The notes beneath the pieces are model-generated. The model had not been told where the DNA came from. It made no database searches and saw only the letters and a program-made list of their open reading frames with translations. Both the position numbers and the translations under genes were made by a program. Below are positions 42,837-51,913 of a stretch of DNA of 64,000 nt, one piece after another (positions within the stretch are counted from its first letter, which is position 1; each line of letters starts with the position of its first letter). This DNA comes from Enterocloster lavalensis (GTDB lineage: Bacteria; Bacillota; Clostridia; Lachnospirales; Lachnospiraceae). The stretch is from NCBI RefSeq assembly GCF_902364025.1, contig NZ_CABJCG010000021.1:39307-103306 (forward strand), written 5' to 3'.

Positions 42837-45800
42837 GCAGAGAAACTTCCGGCGGTTCAAAAAGAAAGGTCGCGGCCGCCGCAGCGGTTGTGACGGCCGT
42901 GCTCGCCGCCCTCACCGGCCTGTTTCTGAGAACGGTGCGGGAACAGCTCTGGCAGCAGTCCATCCGCACCATTCTGGAGAGCACGCAGCAGGGGTGTCTC
43001 ACGCTTCAGGTCCAGCTGGAGGACGAATACCGCATGTTGGGCAGAGTGGCCGTCTATTTGAGCGAGGCGGGGCGGGCGGAAACCGTGGACAGCCTGCTGA
43101 GGGATTACGTGCAGGTGGACGAGGGCGTGGTGCTGTACCGCAACGATGGGGAACGCCTGCCCTACGGCGCGCAGGAGGATGAGACCGTGGCCCGTTTCCT
43201 GGCCGGAGATACGGGGGATTACGGCATTCTCGATCCCCATATCAGCAGCGTGACCGGGGTCAATGTGTTCAATCTGTTTATACGTCTGAACCTGGCGGAC
43301 GGGACGGCCGCGTACCTGGTGAAGGAGTACGAGGTGGATTCCATTGTGGACAGCTTCAGCCTCTCATTTTATCAGAACGCGGGATTTTCCTATGTGGTGG
43401 ATTCCGACGGAAATGTTCTGATCCGGCCGCCCCACCCCAACAGCAACAAGACGGTACAGAACCTGTTTGATATTCTGGAGGAATCCCCCAACGATCCCTC
43501 AAAACTGCAATTATTTGTGGATTCCCTGTCAACGGAGAAAACCGGCTGGGCCACCTTTTCGTATCAGGGTGAGGAGACCGTGTTCTGTTACCTTCCGCTG
43601 AAGCTGGGATCGGACTGGAATCTTGTCTCCATCATCCCCCGGGCGGTGGTCAGCGCGCAGACCAACCAGATCATCCAGCGCACCCTGATTCTGATCGGGG
43701 CCATTATCGCGGGTATCGCCGGGCTGGTGGCGCTCTATTTCTACTATGCCAACCGGGCGGCCGGGAAGCTGCGCAGGCAGGCGGATTATATCGGGCATCT
43801 GTACAACGCGGTGCCGGAGGGGATCGCGCTATTGACCGTGGAGCGCCCTTACCGGCTGCTGGAGCTGAACCGGGAAGGATCGCGTTTGTTAAACGGACCC
43901 ATCAACGGCTCGGGAGACAGTCCGCAGGTGCGGAGTCTGGAAGAAATTCTGTACCTGGAGGACTATAAACGGACGGCGGACCTCTTCCGGGAGGCCATAA
44001 GCTCCGGCCGGAAAATTCCGTTTGAGAGCCGGATGGTGCGCGCGGACGGCAGCCTGTTTTGGGCCGCCGGCATCGCGGAGCGGGTTCTGGACCAGGATGG
44101 AAAGGAGATTCTCATCGCCACCTTCCACGACGTTACGGTGGAAAAGCTGGCTGAGGAGGAGGCGGAGCGGGAAAAGCTTCAGGAGCGCAAGATGCTGGTG
44201 GGAGCCATATCCAATGTATTTCCCGTGATCATCAGCCTGAATCTGAGCCGGGATACGCTCAAATTCATCTATCTGCAGCGGGGGCTTATGGTGAATATCC
44301 GGGAGGACGGGTCCTACAGCCAGCTCTATGAGAGCTTTATCCCCACCGTGCACCCGGACAGCCTGGAGGAGTTCAAACGCCGCTTTTCGCTGGAGAATCT
44401 CCGCCGCACACTGGGGAAAGAGCGGCAGGAGGTGTTTATGGACACCCGGCAGATGCTGACGGACGGGCAGTACCACTGGACCTCGATCCAGATGATCTAC
44501 GTGGAAAATCCCTACTCGGAGGACGATCTGGCGATCCTTCTCTCCAGGCGCATCGACGAGCAGCGCTACGAGGAGGAGCAGAAACGCCAGGCCCTGCAGA
44601 GCGCGCTGGAGGGAGCCCGGGCGGCCAGCATGGCTAAAAGCCGGTTCCTCTCCAACATGAGCCACGATATCCGCACGCCAATGAACGCCATCATGGGGAT
44701 GGCTGCCATCGCGTCCACCCGGCTGGACGACCGGGTCCGCGTGGCGGAATGCCTCAAAAAGATCAGCCTGTCCAGCCAGCACCTGCTCAGTCTGATCAAC
44801 GATATTCTGGACATGTCCAAGATCGAGAGCGGAAAGCTGTCCCTGCGGGAGGAGCCCTTCAATTTCGCGGAGCTGGTCGCCAATGTGACCGAGCTTATGG
44901 CACCCCAGGCCATTGCCGCACAGCTCGAAATGAATGTCAGCCTGCCGGTGCTGAGCCAGGAGGAGGTGGTGGGGGACGCCCTGCGCGTCCGCCAGATATA
45001 CCTCAATATTCTCAGCAACGCGGTGAAGTATACGGAGGCGGGCGGCCGCGTGCAGATCGAGGTCTGGGAGGAGCCGGGCGGCCGTAGCGGGCGAAAGAAC
45101 TTCTTTTTCCGGTGCACGGACACCGGGATCGGGATGAGCGGGGAATTTCTGGAGCATCTGTTCCAGCCCTTCGAGCGGGCTTCGGATTCGTCGGACAAAG
45201 CGTCTGGCACGGGTCTGGGGATGGCGATCACCCAGAACATCGTGGACCTGATGAGCGGCGATATCCAGGTGGAGAGCCGTCCGGGGGAGGGCTCCCGTTT
45301 TACGGTGATGCTGCCTCTGCAGCTGCAAAACGCCAGGCAGGAGGATGTGCCGGAGGAGTGGCTGGGCGTCCACAGCCTGATTGTGGACGACGACCGGCAG
45401 ACCTGCGAGAACGCCGCCGCCCTGCTTGAGGACATGGGCCTGCGGCCGGAGTTTGTCACGGAGGGGGAGGAGGCGGTCCGCCGGGTTGTCCGGGCCAAGG
45501 GCACGCCGGATCCATTTTCCCTGGTGATCATCGACTGGAAGATGCCGGGAATGGACGGGGTGGAGGCCACCAGACGGATCCGGCGGGAAGTGGGGGATGA
45601 GATTCCGGTCATTATCCTGACGGCCTACGACTGGTCCGAGATTGAACACGAGGCCCGGAAGGCCGGGGTGACGGCCTTTATCTCAAAGCCCTTCTACCGC
45701 TCCAAGCTCTGCTATCTGCTCAATGAGATCAGCGGGGAGATTCTGACGGAAGCCCAGTGCCCATATCCCGACCGGGATTACGGGGGGCGCCGCATCCTCT

Positions 45801-46168
45801 TGGTGGAGGACAATGATATCAACCGGGAGATCACCCGCATCCTGCTGGAAGAGCGGGGGATCCGGGTGGAGGAGGCCTGCGACGGCGTCCAGGCGGTGCG
45901 GATGGTGTCGGAATCCGCGCAGGGATATTATGATATGATCTTTATGGACGTGCAGATGCCCAATATGAACGGATACGAGGCCACCAGGGCCATCCGTTCC
46001 CTGGACCGGGCGGATACGGCCCGCCTTCCCATCGTGGCCATGACCGCCAACGCCTTTGACGAGGATGTGCGGACCGCGCTTCGGGCCGGGATGGACGCCC
46101 ATTTTGCCAAGCCCATCGAGATCGTCAAGCTTGAGCAGATGCTGTACCGGTATCTGCCCGGAAAATAA
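42833..46168 (+). CDS. Hybrid sensor histidine kinase with PAS and two receiver domains (module 2)
   Basis: The 1111-aa kinase starts at a GTG overlapping the SBP stop. A membrane helix (13-32), a large Cache-like sensor (~35-280) and a second helix (~283-305) are followed by a PAS domain (~320-435) and a second linker domain (~445-580). HisKA with His610 (MSHDIRTPMNAIMGM) and an ATPase domain (NILSNAVKYT, DTGIGMS, GTGLGMAI) follow. The receivers have Asp901 (IIDWKMPGMDG) and Asp1039 (FMDVQMPNMNG). No DNA-binding domain is present. It parallels the module 1 kinase but adds the PAS region. Confidence 0.9.
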   Translation: MSRETSGGSKRKVAAAAAVVTAVLAALTGLFLRTVREQLWQQSIRTILESTQQGCLTLQVQLEDEYRMLGRVAVYLSEAGRAETVDSLLRDYVQVDEGVVLYRNDGERLPYGAQEDETVARFLAGDTGDYGILDPHISSVTGVNVFNLFIRLNLADGTAAYLVKEYEVDSIVDSFSLSFYQNAGFSYVVDSDGNVLIRPPHPNSNKTVQNLFDILEESPNDPSKLQLFVDSLSTEKTGWATFSYQGEETVFCYLPLKLGSDWNLVSIIPRAVVSAQTNQIIQRTLILIGAIIAGIAGLVALYFYYANRAAGKLRRQADYIGHLYNAVPEGIALLTVERPYRLLELNREGSRLLNGPINGSGDSPQVRSLEEILYLEDYKRTADLFREAISSGRKIPFESRMVRADGSLFWAAGIAERVLDQDGKEILIATFHDVTVEKLAEEEAEREKLQERKMLVGAISNVFPVIISLNLSRDTLKFIYLQRGLMVNIREDGSYSQLYESFIPTVHPDSLEEFKRRFSLENLRRTLGKERQEVFMDTRQMLTDGQYHWTSIQMIYVENPYSEDDLAILLSRRIDEQRYEEEQKRQALQSALEGARAASMAKSRFLSNMSHDIRTPMNAIMGMAAIASTRLDDRVRVAECLKKISLSSQHLLSLINDILDMSKIESGKLSLREEPFNFAELVANVTELMAPQAIAAQLEMNVSLPVLSQEEVVGDALRVRQIYLNILSNAVKYTEAGGRVQIEVWEEPGGRSGRKNFFFRCTDTGIGMSGEFLEHLFQPFERASDSSDKASGTGLGMAITQNIVDLMSGDIQVESRPGEGSRFTVMLPLQLQNARQEDVPEEWLGVHSLIVDDDRQTCENAAALLEDMGLRPEFVTEGEEAVRRVVRAKGTPDPFSLVIIDWKMPGMDGVEATRRIRREVGDEIPVIILTAYDWSEIEHEARKAGVTAFISKPFYRSKLCYLLNEISGEILTEAQCPYPDRDYGGRRILLVEDNDINREITRILLEERGIRVEEACDGVQAVRMVSESAQGYYDMIFMDVQMPNMNGYEATRAIRSLDRADTARLPIVAMTANAFDEDVRTALRAGMDAHFAKPIEIVKLEQMLYRYLPGK

Positions 46169-46181
46169 GCGGAGGGGGATT

Positions 46182-47588
46182 ATGGAGAAAAGCAGCGGAC
46201 TTTATTTGCTGGTCTATGATTTTTACGAGGCGCGGATCCGGTTTGGTTTTTACCGGTACGGGGACTGCCTGCCGTCCATTTCTCATATTTGCGACACCTT
46301 TCATCTCGGGCGCGCCACGGTCCGGGCCGCCCTGGCCCTGCTGGAAACGGACGGTTACATCGATAACCGGGAACGGCGGGCCGCCCGGGTGGTCTATCAG
46401 GCGGATCGCGGGCGGTATGCTGAAAACGCCTGGGATTACTACATGCCCAGAAAGGACGGTCTGGGGGAAATGAGGGAGGCCGGCCGTCTGTTGATTCGAC
46501 CGCTCTGGGAGGCGGGAGCGCGCAGATGGGACCGGAACCGGTGGGAGTTTTACTGCCGGAACCTAAGCGGAATTCTGCCGGGGGACCCGCCTCCGTCCAT
46601 GGAGCTGTATCTCCTGGCACTCATGGAGTTAGACAACCAGCTGTTTTTGAACCTGTACTGGGAGGTGCTTCGCTACATCCGGATGCCCTCTCTGGTGGAC
46701 CGGGGAAAAATGAAAAGCCCGATTACCCCGGATACGATCCGGGAGGGGCTGGACAGCGGGGATGTGGTGGTCTGGATGAACAAGGCCATCCGGGATGTTT
46801 ATGTGCCGCTGGAGGAGGGGCTGTTTTCGTTTATCCGCCGGGAGACCGCGGCCCGGGGAGCGGAGGAAATTGAGGCAATTCCCTTTCAGTGGAATATCTA
46901 CCGAAACCGGCCGCAGATGCGTTATACCCTGGCCTCCATTCTCATCCGAAAGATCCTGTACGGCGTCTATCCGGTGGGAAGTTATCTGCCCTCCCTGCCG
47001 GAGCTGGCGGAGCGGTACGGCGCCTCCCTGACCACGGTGCGCCGTACCCTGGCCCTGCTGGAAGAGCTGGGCGTCACGGAATCCTTTCAGGGCAAGGGAA
47101 CCCTGGTGTGCATGAAGCGGAAACGGCTGGATCTTGAGAAATCCGAGATTCGGGAGGGCCTGCGGCTGCACCGGGAAAGCCTTCAGTTTCTGAGGCTTAC
47201 CATCCGGGGGGTGGCCCTCTTTACGCTGGAGCGCGCCTCCGCCGGAAAACGGGCCGCGCTGGAGGGCAAGCTGCGCGGGATGTTGGAACAGGGGCACAGC
47301 TATCACTGTTTTGAGATCATGCTGATGTTCATCCGGGAGGAGTGCCCCCTGGCGATGGTGCAGGAGTGCTATGCCAGGATCGCGGAGCTGGTGGCCTGGG
47401 GCTACCCCTTTGCCCGCTTGCTGCTGCCGGAGGGGGAGCTGGGAAATGCCTATGCGCTCCGGGTGGAACGGATGGCAGACTGCCTTTGCCGGGAAGCGTT
47501 TGAGGGTTTCTGCAACCAGTGGACCGCCCTTTTGGAACAGGAGGAGGAGAAGATTTCAGAACTTGGGACACGGGCCGGCGGCTGTTAG
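46182..47588 (+). CDS. Regulator with two GntR-type HTH domains (module 2)
   Basis: The protein has 468 aa from the ATG at 46182, which has GGAGGGGG upstream and lies 13 bases after the kinase. GntR winged helices sit at residues ~5-72 (LPSISHICDTFHLGRATVRA) and ~247-312 (LPSLPELAERYGASLTTVRR; FQGKGTLVCM). The spacing between the two and the helical C-terminus match the regulator at 13593-15128. No UTRA, FCD or aminotransferase effector domain is seen. As last gene of the SBP-kinase unit it is the obvious candidate for transcriptional output. Confidence 0.83.
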   Translation: MEKSSGLYLLVYDFYEARIRFGFYRYGDCLPSISHICDTFHLGRATVRAALALLETDGYIDNRERRAARVVYQADRGRYAENAWDYYMPRKDGLGEMREAGRLLIRPLWEAGARRWDRNRWEFYCRNLSGILPGDPPPSMELYLLALMELDNQLFLNLYWEVLRYIRMPSLVDRGKMKSPITPDTIREGLDSGDVVVWMNKAIRDVYVPLEEGLFSFIRRETAARGAEEIEAIPFQWNIYRNRPQMRYTLASILIRKILYGVYPVGSYLPSLPELAERYGASLTTVRRTLALLEELGVTESFQGKGTLVCMKRKRLDLEKSEIREGLRLHRESLQFLRLTIRGVALFTLERASAGKRAALEGKLRGMLEQGHSYHCFEIMLMFIREECPLAMVQECYARIAELVAWGYPFARLLLPEGELGNAYALRVERMADCLCREAFEGFCNQWTALLEQEEEKISELGTRAGGC

Positions 47589-47665
47589 CGGTGGGCGGTT
47601 TGCGCTGGGGTGACAAGAGGGAAGGCGGAAGCAGTCAATTCGAATAAGCTGTTACATGGGTTTTC

Positions 47666-47694
47666 CCGCCAGCCGTTTCCCGGCTGGCGGTTTT
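47666..47694 (+). terminator. Terminator of module 2
   Basis: CCGCCAGCCG (47666-47675) and CGGCTGGCGG (47681-47690) pair perfectly around a five-base loop and are followed by TTTT. Confidence 0.88.
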
Positions 47695-47848
47695 CCGTTT
47701 GAGGGACAAATGCCGGAATTCCCGATCTGCAGGTCTGCCGGGGAAATGCAATCCACAGGTAGACAATCAAAAGAGGGAGTGTTACTATTAAAGGCATGAA
47801 CAGCCGGGAAGAGCTGATGGAAATTTTGCAACAACGAGGAGGAAATAA

Positions 47849-48901
47849 ATGGAAAACCAACAGAACGGGCACAAGCGGCGCGTCCGCTATTCCGGCACGC
47901 ACCCAAAGCGCTATCAGGAGAAATATAAGGAGCTTCACCCGGAGAAATACTCGGACACCGTGTCCAGGGTGATCCAGAAGGGCAGCACCCCGGCGGGGAT
48001 GCACATCTCCATCTGTGTGAAGGAGATATTAGACTTTTTGCAGATTCAACCCGGGCAGAACGGGTTGGACGCCACTCTGGGTTACGGCGGCCACACATTG
48101 GAAATGCTCAAATGCCTGGAAGGCAAAGGGCATATCCACGCTCTGGACGTGGATCCCATCGAGTCGGAGAAGACCAAGGCCCGGCTGGCGGGTCTGGGCT
48201 ACGGGCCGGAGATTTTGACGGTGCGGCTGCAAAATTTTGCGGAGATCGACCAGGTGGCCGCGGAGGCGGGGAAGTTCGATTTCGTGCTGGCGGACCTGGG
48301 CGTGTCCTCCATGCAGATCGACAACCCGGAGCGGGGCTTTACCTTCAAGGCCGAGGGGCCGCTGGACCTGCGGATGAACCCGGAGCGGGGAGTCAGCGCC
48401 GCCCAGCGCTTAAAGGAGATCACGCTGGAGGAACTGACGGGTATGCTCACCGAAAATGCGGACGAGCCTTACGCGGAGGAGATCGCCCGGGAGGTGACGG
48501 GGCGGTTGAAACGGGGCGAGGAGATCGCCACCACCACGAAGCTTTACCAGGTGATCGGGGACGCCCTGGCCTTCCTGCCGGAAAAGGACCGGAAGGAGGC
48601 GGTGAAGAAGTCCAGCCAGCGGACCTTCCAGGCTCTGCGAATCGATGTGAACAACGAGTACGAGGCGCTGTACGCATTTCTGGAAAAACTGCCGGGAGTG
48701 CTGGCCCCGGGCGGCCGGGCGGCGATTCTGACCTTCCACTCAGGGGAGGACCGGCTGGTGAAGAAGTCCTTCAAGCAGTTTAAAAAAGAGGGGTATTACA
48801 GTGAAATCTGCGAAGAGGTGATCCGGCCGTCCCAGGAGGAGTGCGCCCGCAACAGCCGCGCCCGCTCCACAAAGATGCGGTGGGCGGTGCGGGCGGAGTG
48901 A
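47849..48901 (+). CDS. rsmH: RsmH-like rRNA (cytosine-N4) methyltransferase
   Basis: The 350-aa enzyme follows a GAGGAGG site. It has the SAM site GLDATLGYGGHTLEML, the signature FDFVLADLGVSSMQIDNP, then ERGFTFKAEGPLDLRM, and the C-terminal segment SRARSTKMRWAVR, all diagnostic of RsmH/MraW, which methylates C1402 of 16S rRNA. Unlike the usual ~310-aa protein it has a basic N-terminal extension of ~50 residues, and it does not lie in a cell-division (dcw) cluster. It is probably a second copy, with a possibly different target or timing. Confidence 0.85.
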   Translation: MENQQNGHKRRVRYSGTHPKRYQEKYKELHPEKYSDTVSRVIQKGSTPAGMHISICVKEILDFLQIQPGQNGLDATLGYGGHTLEMLKCLEGKGHIHALDVDPIESEKTKARLAGLGYGPEILTVRLQNFAEIDQVAAEAGKFDFVLADLGVSSMQIDNPERGFTFKAEGPLDLRMNPERGVSAAQRLKEITLEELTGMLTENADEPYAEEIAREVTGRLKRGEEIATTTKLYQVIGDALAFLPEKDRKEAVKKSSQRTFQALRIDVNNEYEALYAFLEKLPGVLAPGGRAAILTFHSGEDRLVKKSFKQFKKEGYYSEICEEVIRPSQEECARNSRARSTKMRWAVRAE

Positions 48902-48950
48902 GGAAACAGGGCAGCCCCGTCATGATAACAGGAAAAGAGGAACTCAGAAC

Positions 48951-49667
48951 ATGGGAATATTATACGGAATCGGCGTGGGTCCGGGGGACCCGGAGCTGCT
49001 GACCATGAAGGCCCACCGGATTCTGCACCAGGCGGATGTGATTTTCTGCCCGGAGAAGGAGGCGGGGGCGGGCAGCTTTGCCTTTGACATTATAGAGGAA
49101 CTGGTAAAGGATGCGAAGGCGGAGATCGTGAACCTGGTCTACCCCATGCACTACCACGGAGAGAAGCTGCAAGCGATGTGGGAAATGAACGCCGGGGTGA
49201 TCGCGGGATACCTGGAAGGGGATCGGACCGGCGCCTTCATCACCCTGGGAGACCCGGCGGTTTACAGCACGTTCATGTACACTCTGCCGTATATCGAGCG
49301 CCGCGGGGTGACCGTGGAGGTGGTGCCCGGCGTTCCCTCCTTCTGCGCGGTGGCGGATTCCATGAAGATGCCCCTGGCGGCCTGGAGCGAGGACCTGCTG
49401 GTGATGCCGGTGGGAAGAAAGGGCGGCGGGGATCTGGGGGAGATTCTGCGACAGCACGACAATGTGGTGTTCATGAAGCCCTCGGCTAATCAGGAGGCCC
49501 TGGTCCGGGCGATCCGGGAGAACGGCCTGGAGGACAGTTTCGTGCTGGTCACCAAGTCGGGAACCGGGGAGGAGCGGCTGATCACCGATTTTGAAGAGCT
49601 GGAACAGTACGATATTCCCTATCTCTCCACGGTGATCGTAAAGAATCCCCGGAAACGGGGGGAGTAG
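48951..49667 (+). CDS. cbiL: Precorrin-2 C20-methyltransferase-like enzyme
   Basis: The 238-aa protein is a tetrapyrrole methyltransferase with GIGVGPGDPELLTMKA at the N-terminus, TLGDPAVYSTFMY in the middle and VEVVPGVPSF, which together fit CbiL/CobI. It would methylate C20 of (cobalt-)precorrin-2 in anaerobic B12 synthesis. No other cobalamin gene is in the window, so it is an orphan here. It starts 49 bases after the RsmH-like gene and is followed by a NIF3 gene. Confidence 0.88.
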   Translation: MGILYGIGVGPGDPELLTMKAHRILHQADVIFCPEKEAGAGSFAFDIIEELVKDAKAEIVNLVYPMHYHGEKLQAMWEMNAGVIAGYLEGDRTGAFITLGDPAVYSTFMYTLPYIERRGVTVEVVPGVPSFCAVADSMKMPLAAWSEDLLVMPVGRKGGGDLGEILRQHDNVVFMKPSANQEALVRAIRENGLEDSFVLVTKSGTGEERLITDFEELEQYDIPYLSTVIVKNPRKRGE

Positions 49668-49711
49668 GCAAAAAGACAGCCACAGGAGCGAACCGGCGAA
49701 AGGAGGGCGCT

Positions 49712-50455
49712 ATGGATTACATGGATTTAAAAAACAAGCTGACCGGCATGTTCGACGCCGGAAAATTGCAGGCAGCTCCCGGAGAGTGGGGATTTTTCAA
49801 TGAAACGCAGCGGGCGATCCGCAGGGTGGGATACGCCACCAATCTGACCGGAGAGATTATCCAAAGGGCCGGGGAGGCCAAGGTGGATTTCCTGCTGACC
49901 CACCACGATTCCTGGGAATTTATTTTCGGGCTGAAGGAGAGCTGCAACCGGCTTCTGGAAGAGCTGGGAATCGCCCACGCCTTTTTCCACGCGCCGCTGG
50001 ATGATGCCGGATTCGGCACCAGCTCGTCCCTGGCGGCCGCTCTGGGTGTGAAAAACTGTCAGAAGGTGATGCCTTACGCGGAAGTGTTTTTCGGCGGCGT
50101 GGCGGGCGATGTGGAACCGGCCGGATTCGGCCTTTTCGCAGGAAAACTGGAACAGATTCTGGGCGAGAAAATCCGCTGCTACCAAAACCACGAAGGCCCT
50201 GTCCGCCGGGTGGCTGTGGCGGCCGGGGGCGGCAATATGACAAATGAGATGCGAATCGCCGTGGAGAACGGCTGCGACACGTACGTTACCGGGGAATATG
50301 TCCTGTATTCCCAGCAGTACGCCCAGCACGTCGGAATGAACCTGTTGGTGGGGAGCCACACCAACACGGAGATTCTGGGTGTGGAATCCATGGCGCAACG
50401 GCTGGCCCGGGGGACCGGGCTTAAGCTGGTGCGGATCCCGGAACCCAACTACTGA
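49712..50455 (+). CDS. NIF3-like dinuclear metal-centre protein
   Basis: The 247-aa protein has the two NIF3 metal-binding segments FLLTHHDSW (~residues 57-65) and VGSHTNTEILGVES near the C-terminus, and the shorter length of the single-domain form. NIF3/YbgI proteins form hexameric toroids with two metal ions per subunit; the reaction is not settled. It lies 44 bases after CbiL in the same direction, suggesting co-transcription. Confidence 0.85.
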   Translation: MDYMDLKNKLTGMFDAGKLQAAPGEWGFFNETQRAIRRVGYATNLTGEIIQRAGEAKVDFLLTHHDSWEFIFGLKESCNRLLEELGIAHAFFHAPLDDAGFGTSSSLAAALGVKNCQKVMPYAEVFFGGVAGDVEPAGFGLFAGKLEQILGEKIRCYQNHEGPVRRVAVAAGGGNMTNEMRIAVENGCDTYVTGEYVLYSQQYAQHVGMNLLVGSHTNTEILGVESMAQRLARGTGLKLVRIPEPNY

Positions 50456-50809
50456 GCGACCTGCCAACGACCGCACAGACAGAGCTTCATTTTTTATGCG
50501 TCTCCCAGCGATCAGCGCCTTCGAGGCGGCAGGTGGAACATTTTATCGGCCTGCCGTTTCTCTCCCTTATATCGGTCCGGGGGGACTAAAACGCGAATTC
50601 TAATTGAGAACGAAATTCTGATTATGTAGATGTTTTTTAAAACGGCAAAAATGCACCGAACAGGTTGTTCCCTTTGGTGTTATGCCACGCCAGGCCGCGC
50701 TCTGCCGGGGGATGCCCGCCCCGCCGCACATTTGTTGACTGCCCCCATGGCGTGTGATAGAATGGGATTAACAGTTGTGCGTACCGGTTTTGACAATGGG
50801 GGATGAGAC
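50456..50809. other. Intergenic stretch with a weak terminator and a promoter
   Basis: CGGCAGG (50527-50533) pairs with CCTGCCG (50550-50556) followed by TTTCTC, a possible end for the NIF3 transcript. No gene is seen. A promoter (TTGACT-17-TAGAAT) lies at 50735-50763. Confidence 0.5.
50735..50763 (+). promoter_or_regulatory. Promoter of the GGDEF-like/chemoreceptor pair
   Basis: TTGACT (50735-50740) and TAGAAT (50758-50763) have 17-base spacing, 46 bases before the ATG. Confidence 0.7.
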
Positions 50810-51874
50810 ATGAGAGAACTGGATGAACTGAAACAGGAAATTGACCGGCTGCGGTTGCTGGCCCAGCGGGATCCCCTCACGGGGCTTTTGAACAGAAGCG
50901 CCATGGAGGAACAGGTGAACCGGTTTTTGGAGGACGGGCCCGCCGGTCTGTTTATGGTGATGGATGTGGACGAGTTCCGCTATCTCAATGATCAATACGG
51001 CCACCCGGCCGGGGATATGGCTCTGCGGGAGCTGGCCCGGATACTGGGGGATTCTTTTTTGGCTCCGGCTCTGTGCGGGCGCGTGGGAGGAGACTCGTTC
51101 GCCGTATTCCTGCCAGGGACCTGCGCCGGGGAGACGGCGGCAAACAAGATGGAACACATCATGGGCGGACTGGCCCGGGCCGGGCAGGCCCTTGGCCTGG
51201 GAAACCGGCTGCGGGTCTCCGCCGGGGCGGAGTTTGCGGGTCCGGGCGATACGTTTTTTGACCTGTACGAGCGGGCGGACGCAGCCATGCGGGCCGGTAA
51301 AAGCGAGCGGAAAAAGGCCCTCTATTTTTATGAGCCGTCCATGAAGCCGGGGGCGGACGGTCCGGGAACAGAGGATTCGGAGGCTTCGGCGGACATGAAG
51401 TACATAAGCGAGCAGCTCCGGGAGAGCCATATTGTGGATGGGGCCTATTGCCAGGATTACGACACGTTTCTGGCGATCTACCGCTTTTTGGAGCGGGGGC
51501 TGAGCCGGACCGGCCTCAGGGTTCACCTGATGCTGATCTCCCTGACCGACCTGCGTGGCGCCTTTGTGCGGCTGGACGAGCGGGAGTTACTGATGGAGCG
51601 CCTGCAGGAGAGCATCCGCTCGTCCCTGCGCTTCAGCGATATTTACACCCAGTACAGCAGCTGCCAGTTTCTGGCCATGGCTGTGTGCGCCGGGCGGGAA
51701 AATATGGACATCATCACCAACCGGATTGAGAAAGCGTTTCTGGTGCGCGAGCCGGACCGCCCGGACATCCGGCTGTCCTTCAGCTTTTACCCCCTGCGGC
51801 CTATCCCCCACGGCGTCCCGGCAGCCTCTCTGTTTGGGAAGCGCCCGGCGGAGGATGAGAGCCGGGACGTGTGA
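50810..51874 (+). CDS. Degenerate tandem GGDEF-domain protein
   Basis: The 354-aa soluble protein begins with a short helix, then a GGDEF domain (RDPLTGLLNR at ~24; MDVDEFRYLNDQYGHPAGD). Its active-site loop reads RVGGDSF, with Ser replacing the second acidic residue that diguanylate cyclases need for catalysis. A second half (~190-340: LMLISLTDLRGAF; RFSDIYTQYSSCQFLAM) looks like a more eroded GGDEF domain. It is probably a c-di-GMP or GTP sensor or scaffold rather than an active cyclase. The chemoreceptor gene follows 39 bases later. Confidence 0.8.
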   Translation: MRELDELKQEIDRLRLLAQRDPLTGLLNRSAMEEQVNRFLEDGPAGLFMVMDVDEFRYLNDQYGHPAGDMALRELARILGDSFLAPALCGRVGGDSFAVFLPGTCAGETAANKMEHIMGGLARAGQALGLGNRLRVSAGAEFAGPGDTFFDLYERADAAMRAGKSERKKALYFYEPSMKPGADGPGTEDSEASADMKYISEQLRESHIVDGAYCQDYDTFLAIYRFLERGLSRTGLRVHLMLISLTDLRGAFVRLDERELLMERLQESIRSSLRFSDIYTQYSSCQFLAMAVCAGRENMDIITNRIEKAFLVREPDRPDIRLSFSFYPLRPIPHGVPAASLFGKRPAEDESRDV

Positions 51875-51913
51875 GGGCGGACTTGAAAATAAATGATAGC
51901 GGAGGATTACGGA

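Noticed and set aside
43889..45649. 586-aa frame antisense to the module 2 kinase
   Set aside because: Long only because the kinase gene is GC-rich; it is His/Gln/Leu-rich shadow sequence, and the plus strand has a complete kinase.
47796..47992. Small frame starting MNSREELMEILQQ before the RsmH gene
   Set aside because: Its start looks protein-like but it has a poor ribosome site and runs out of frame into the RsmH gene.
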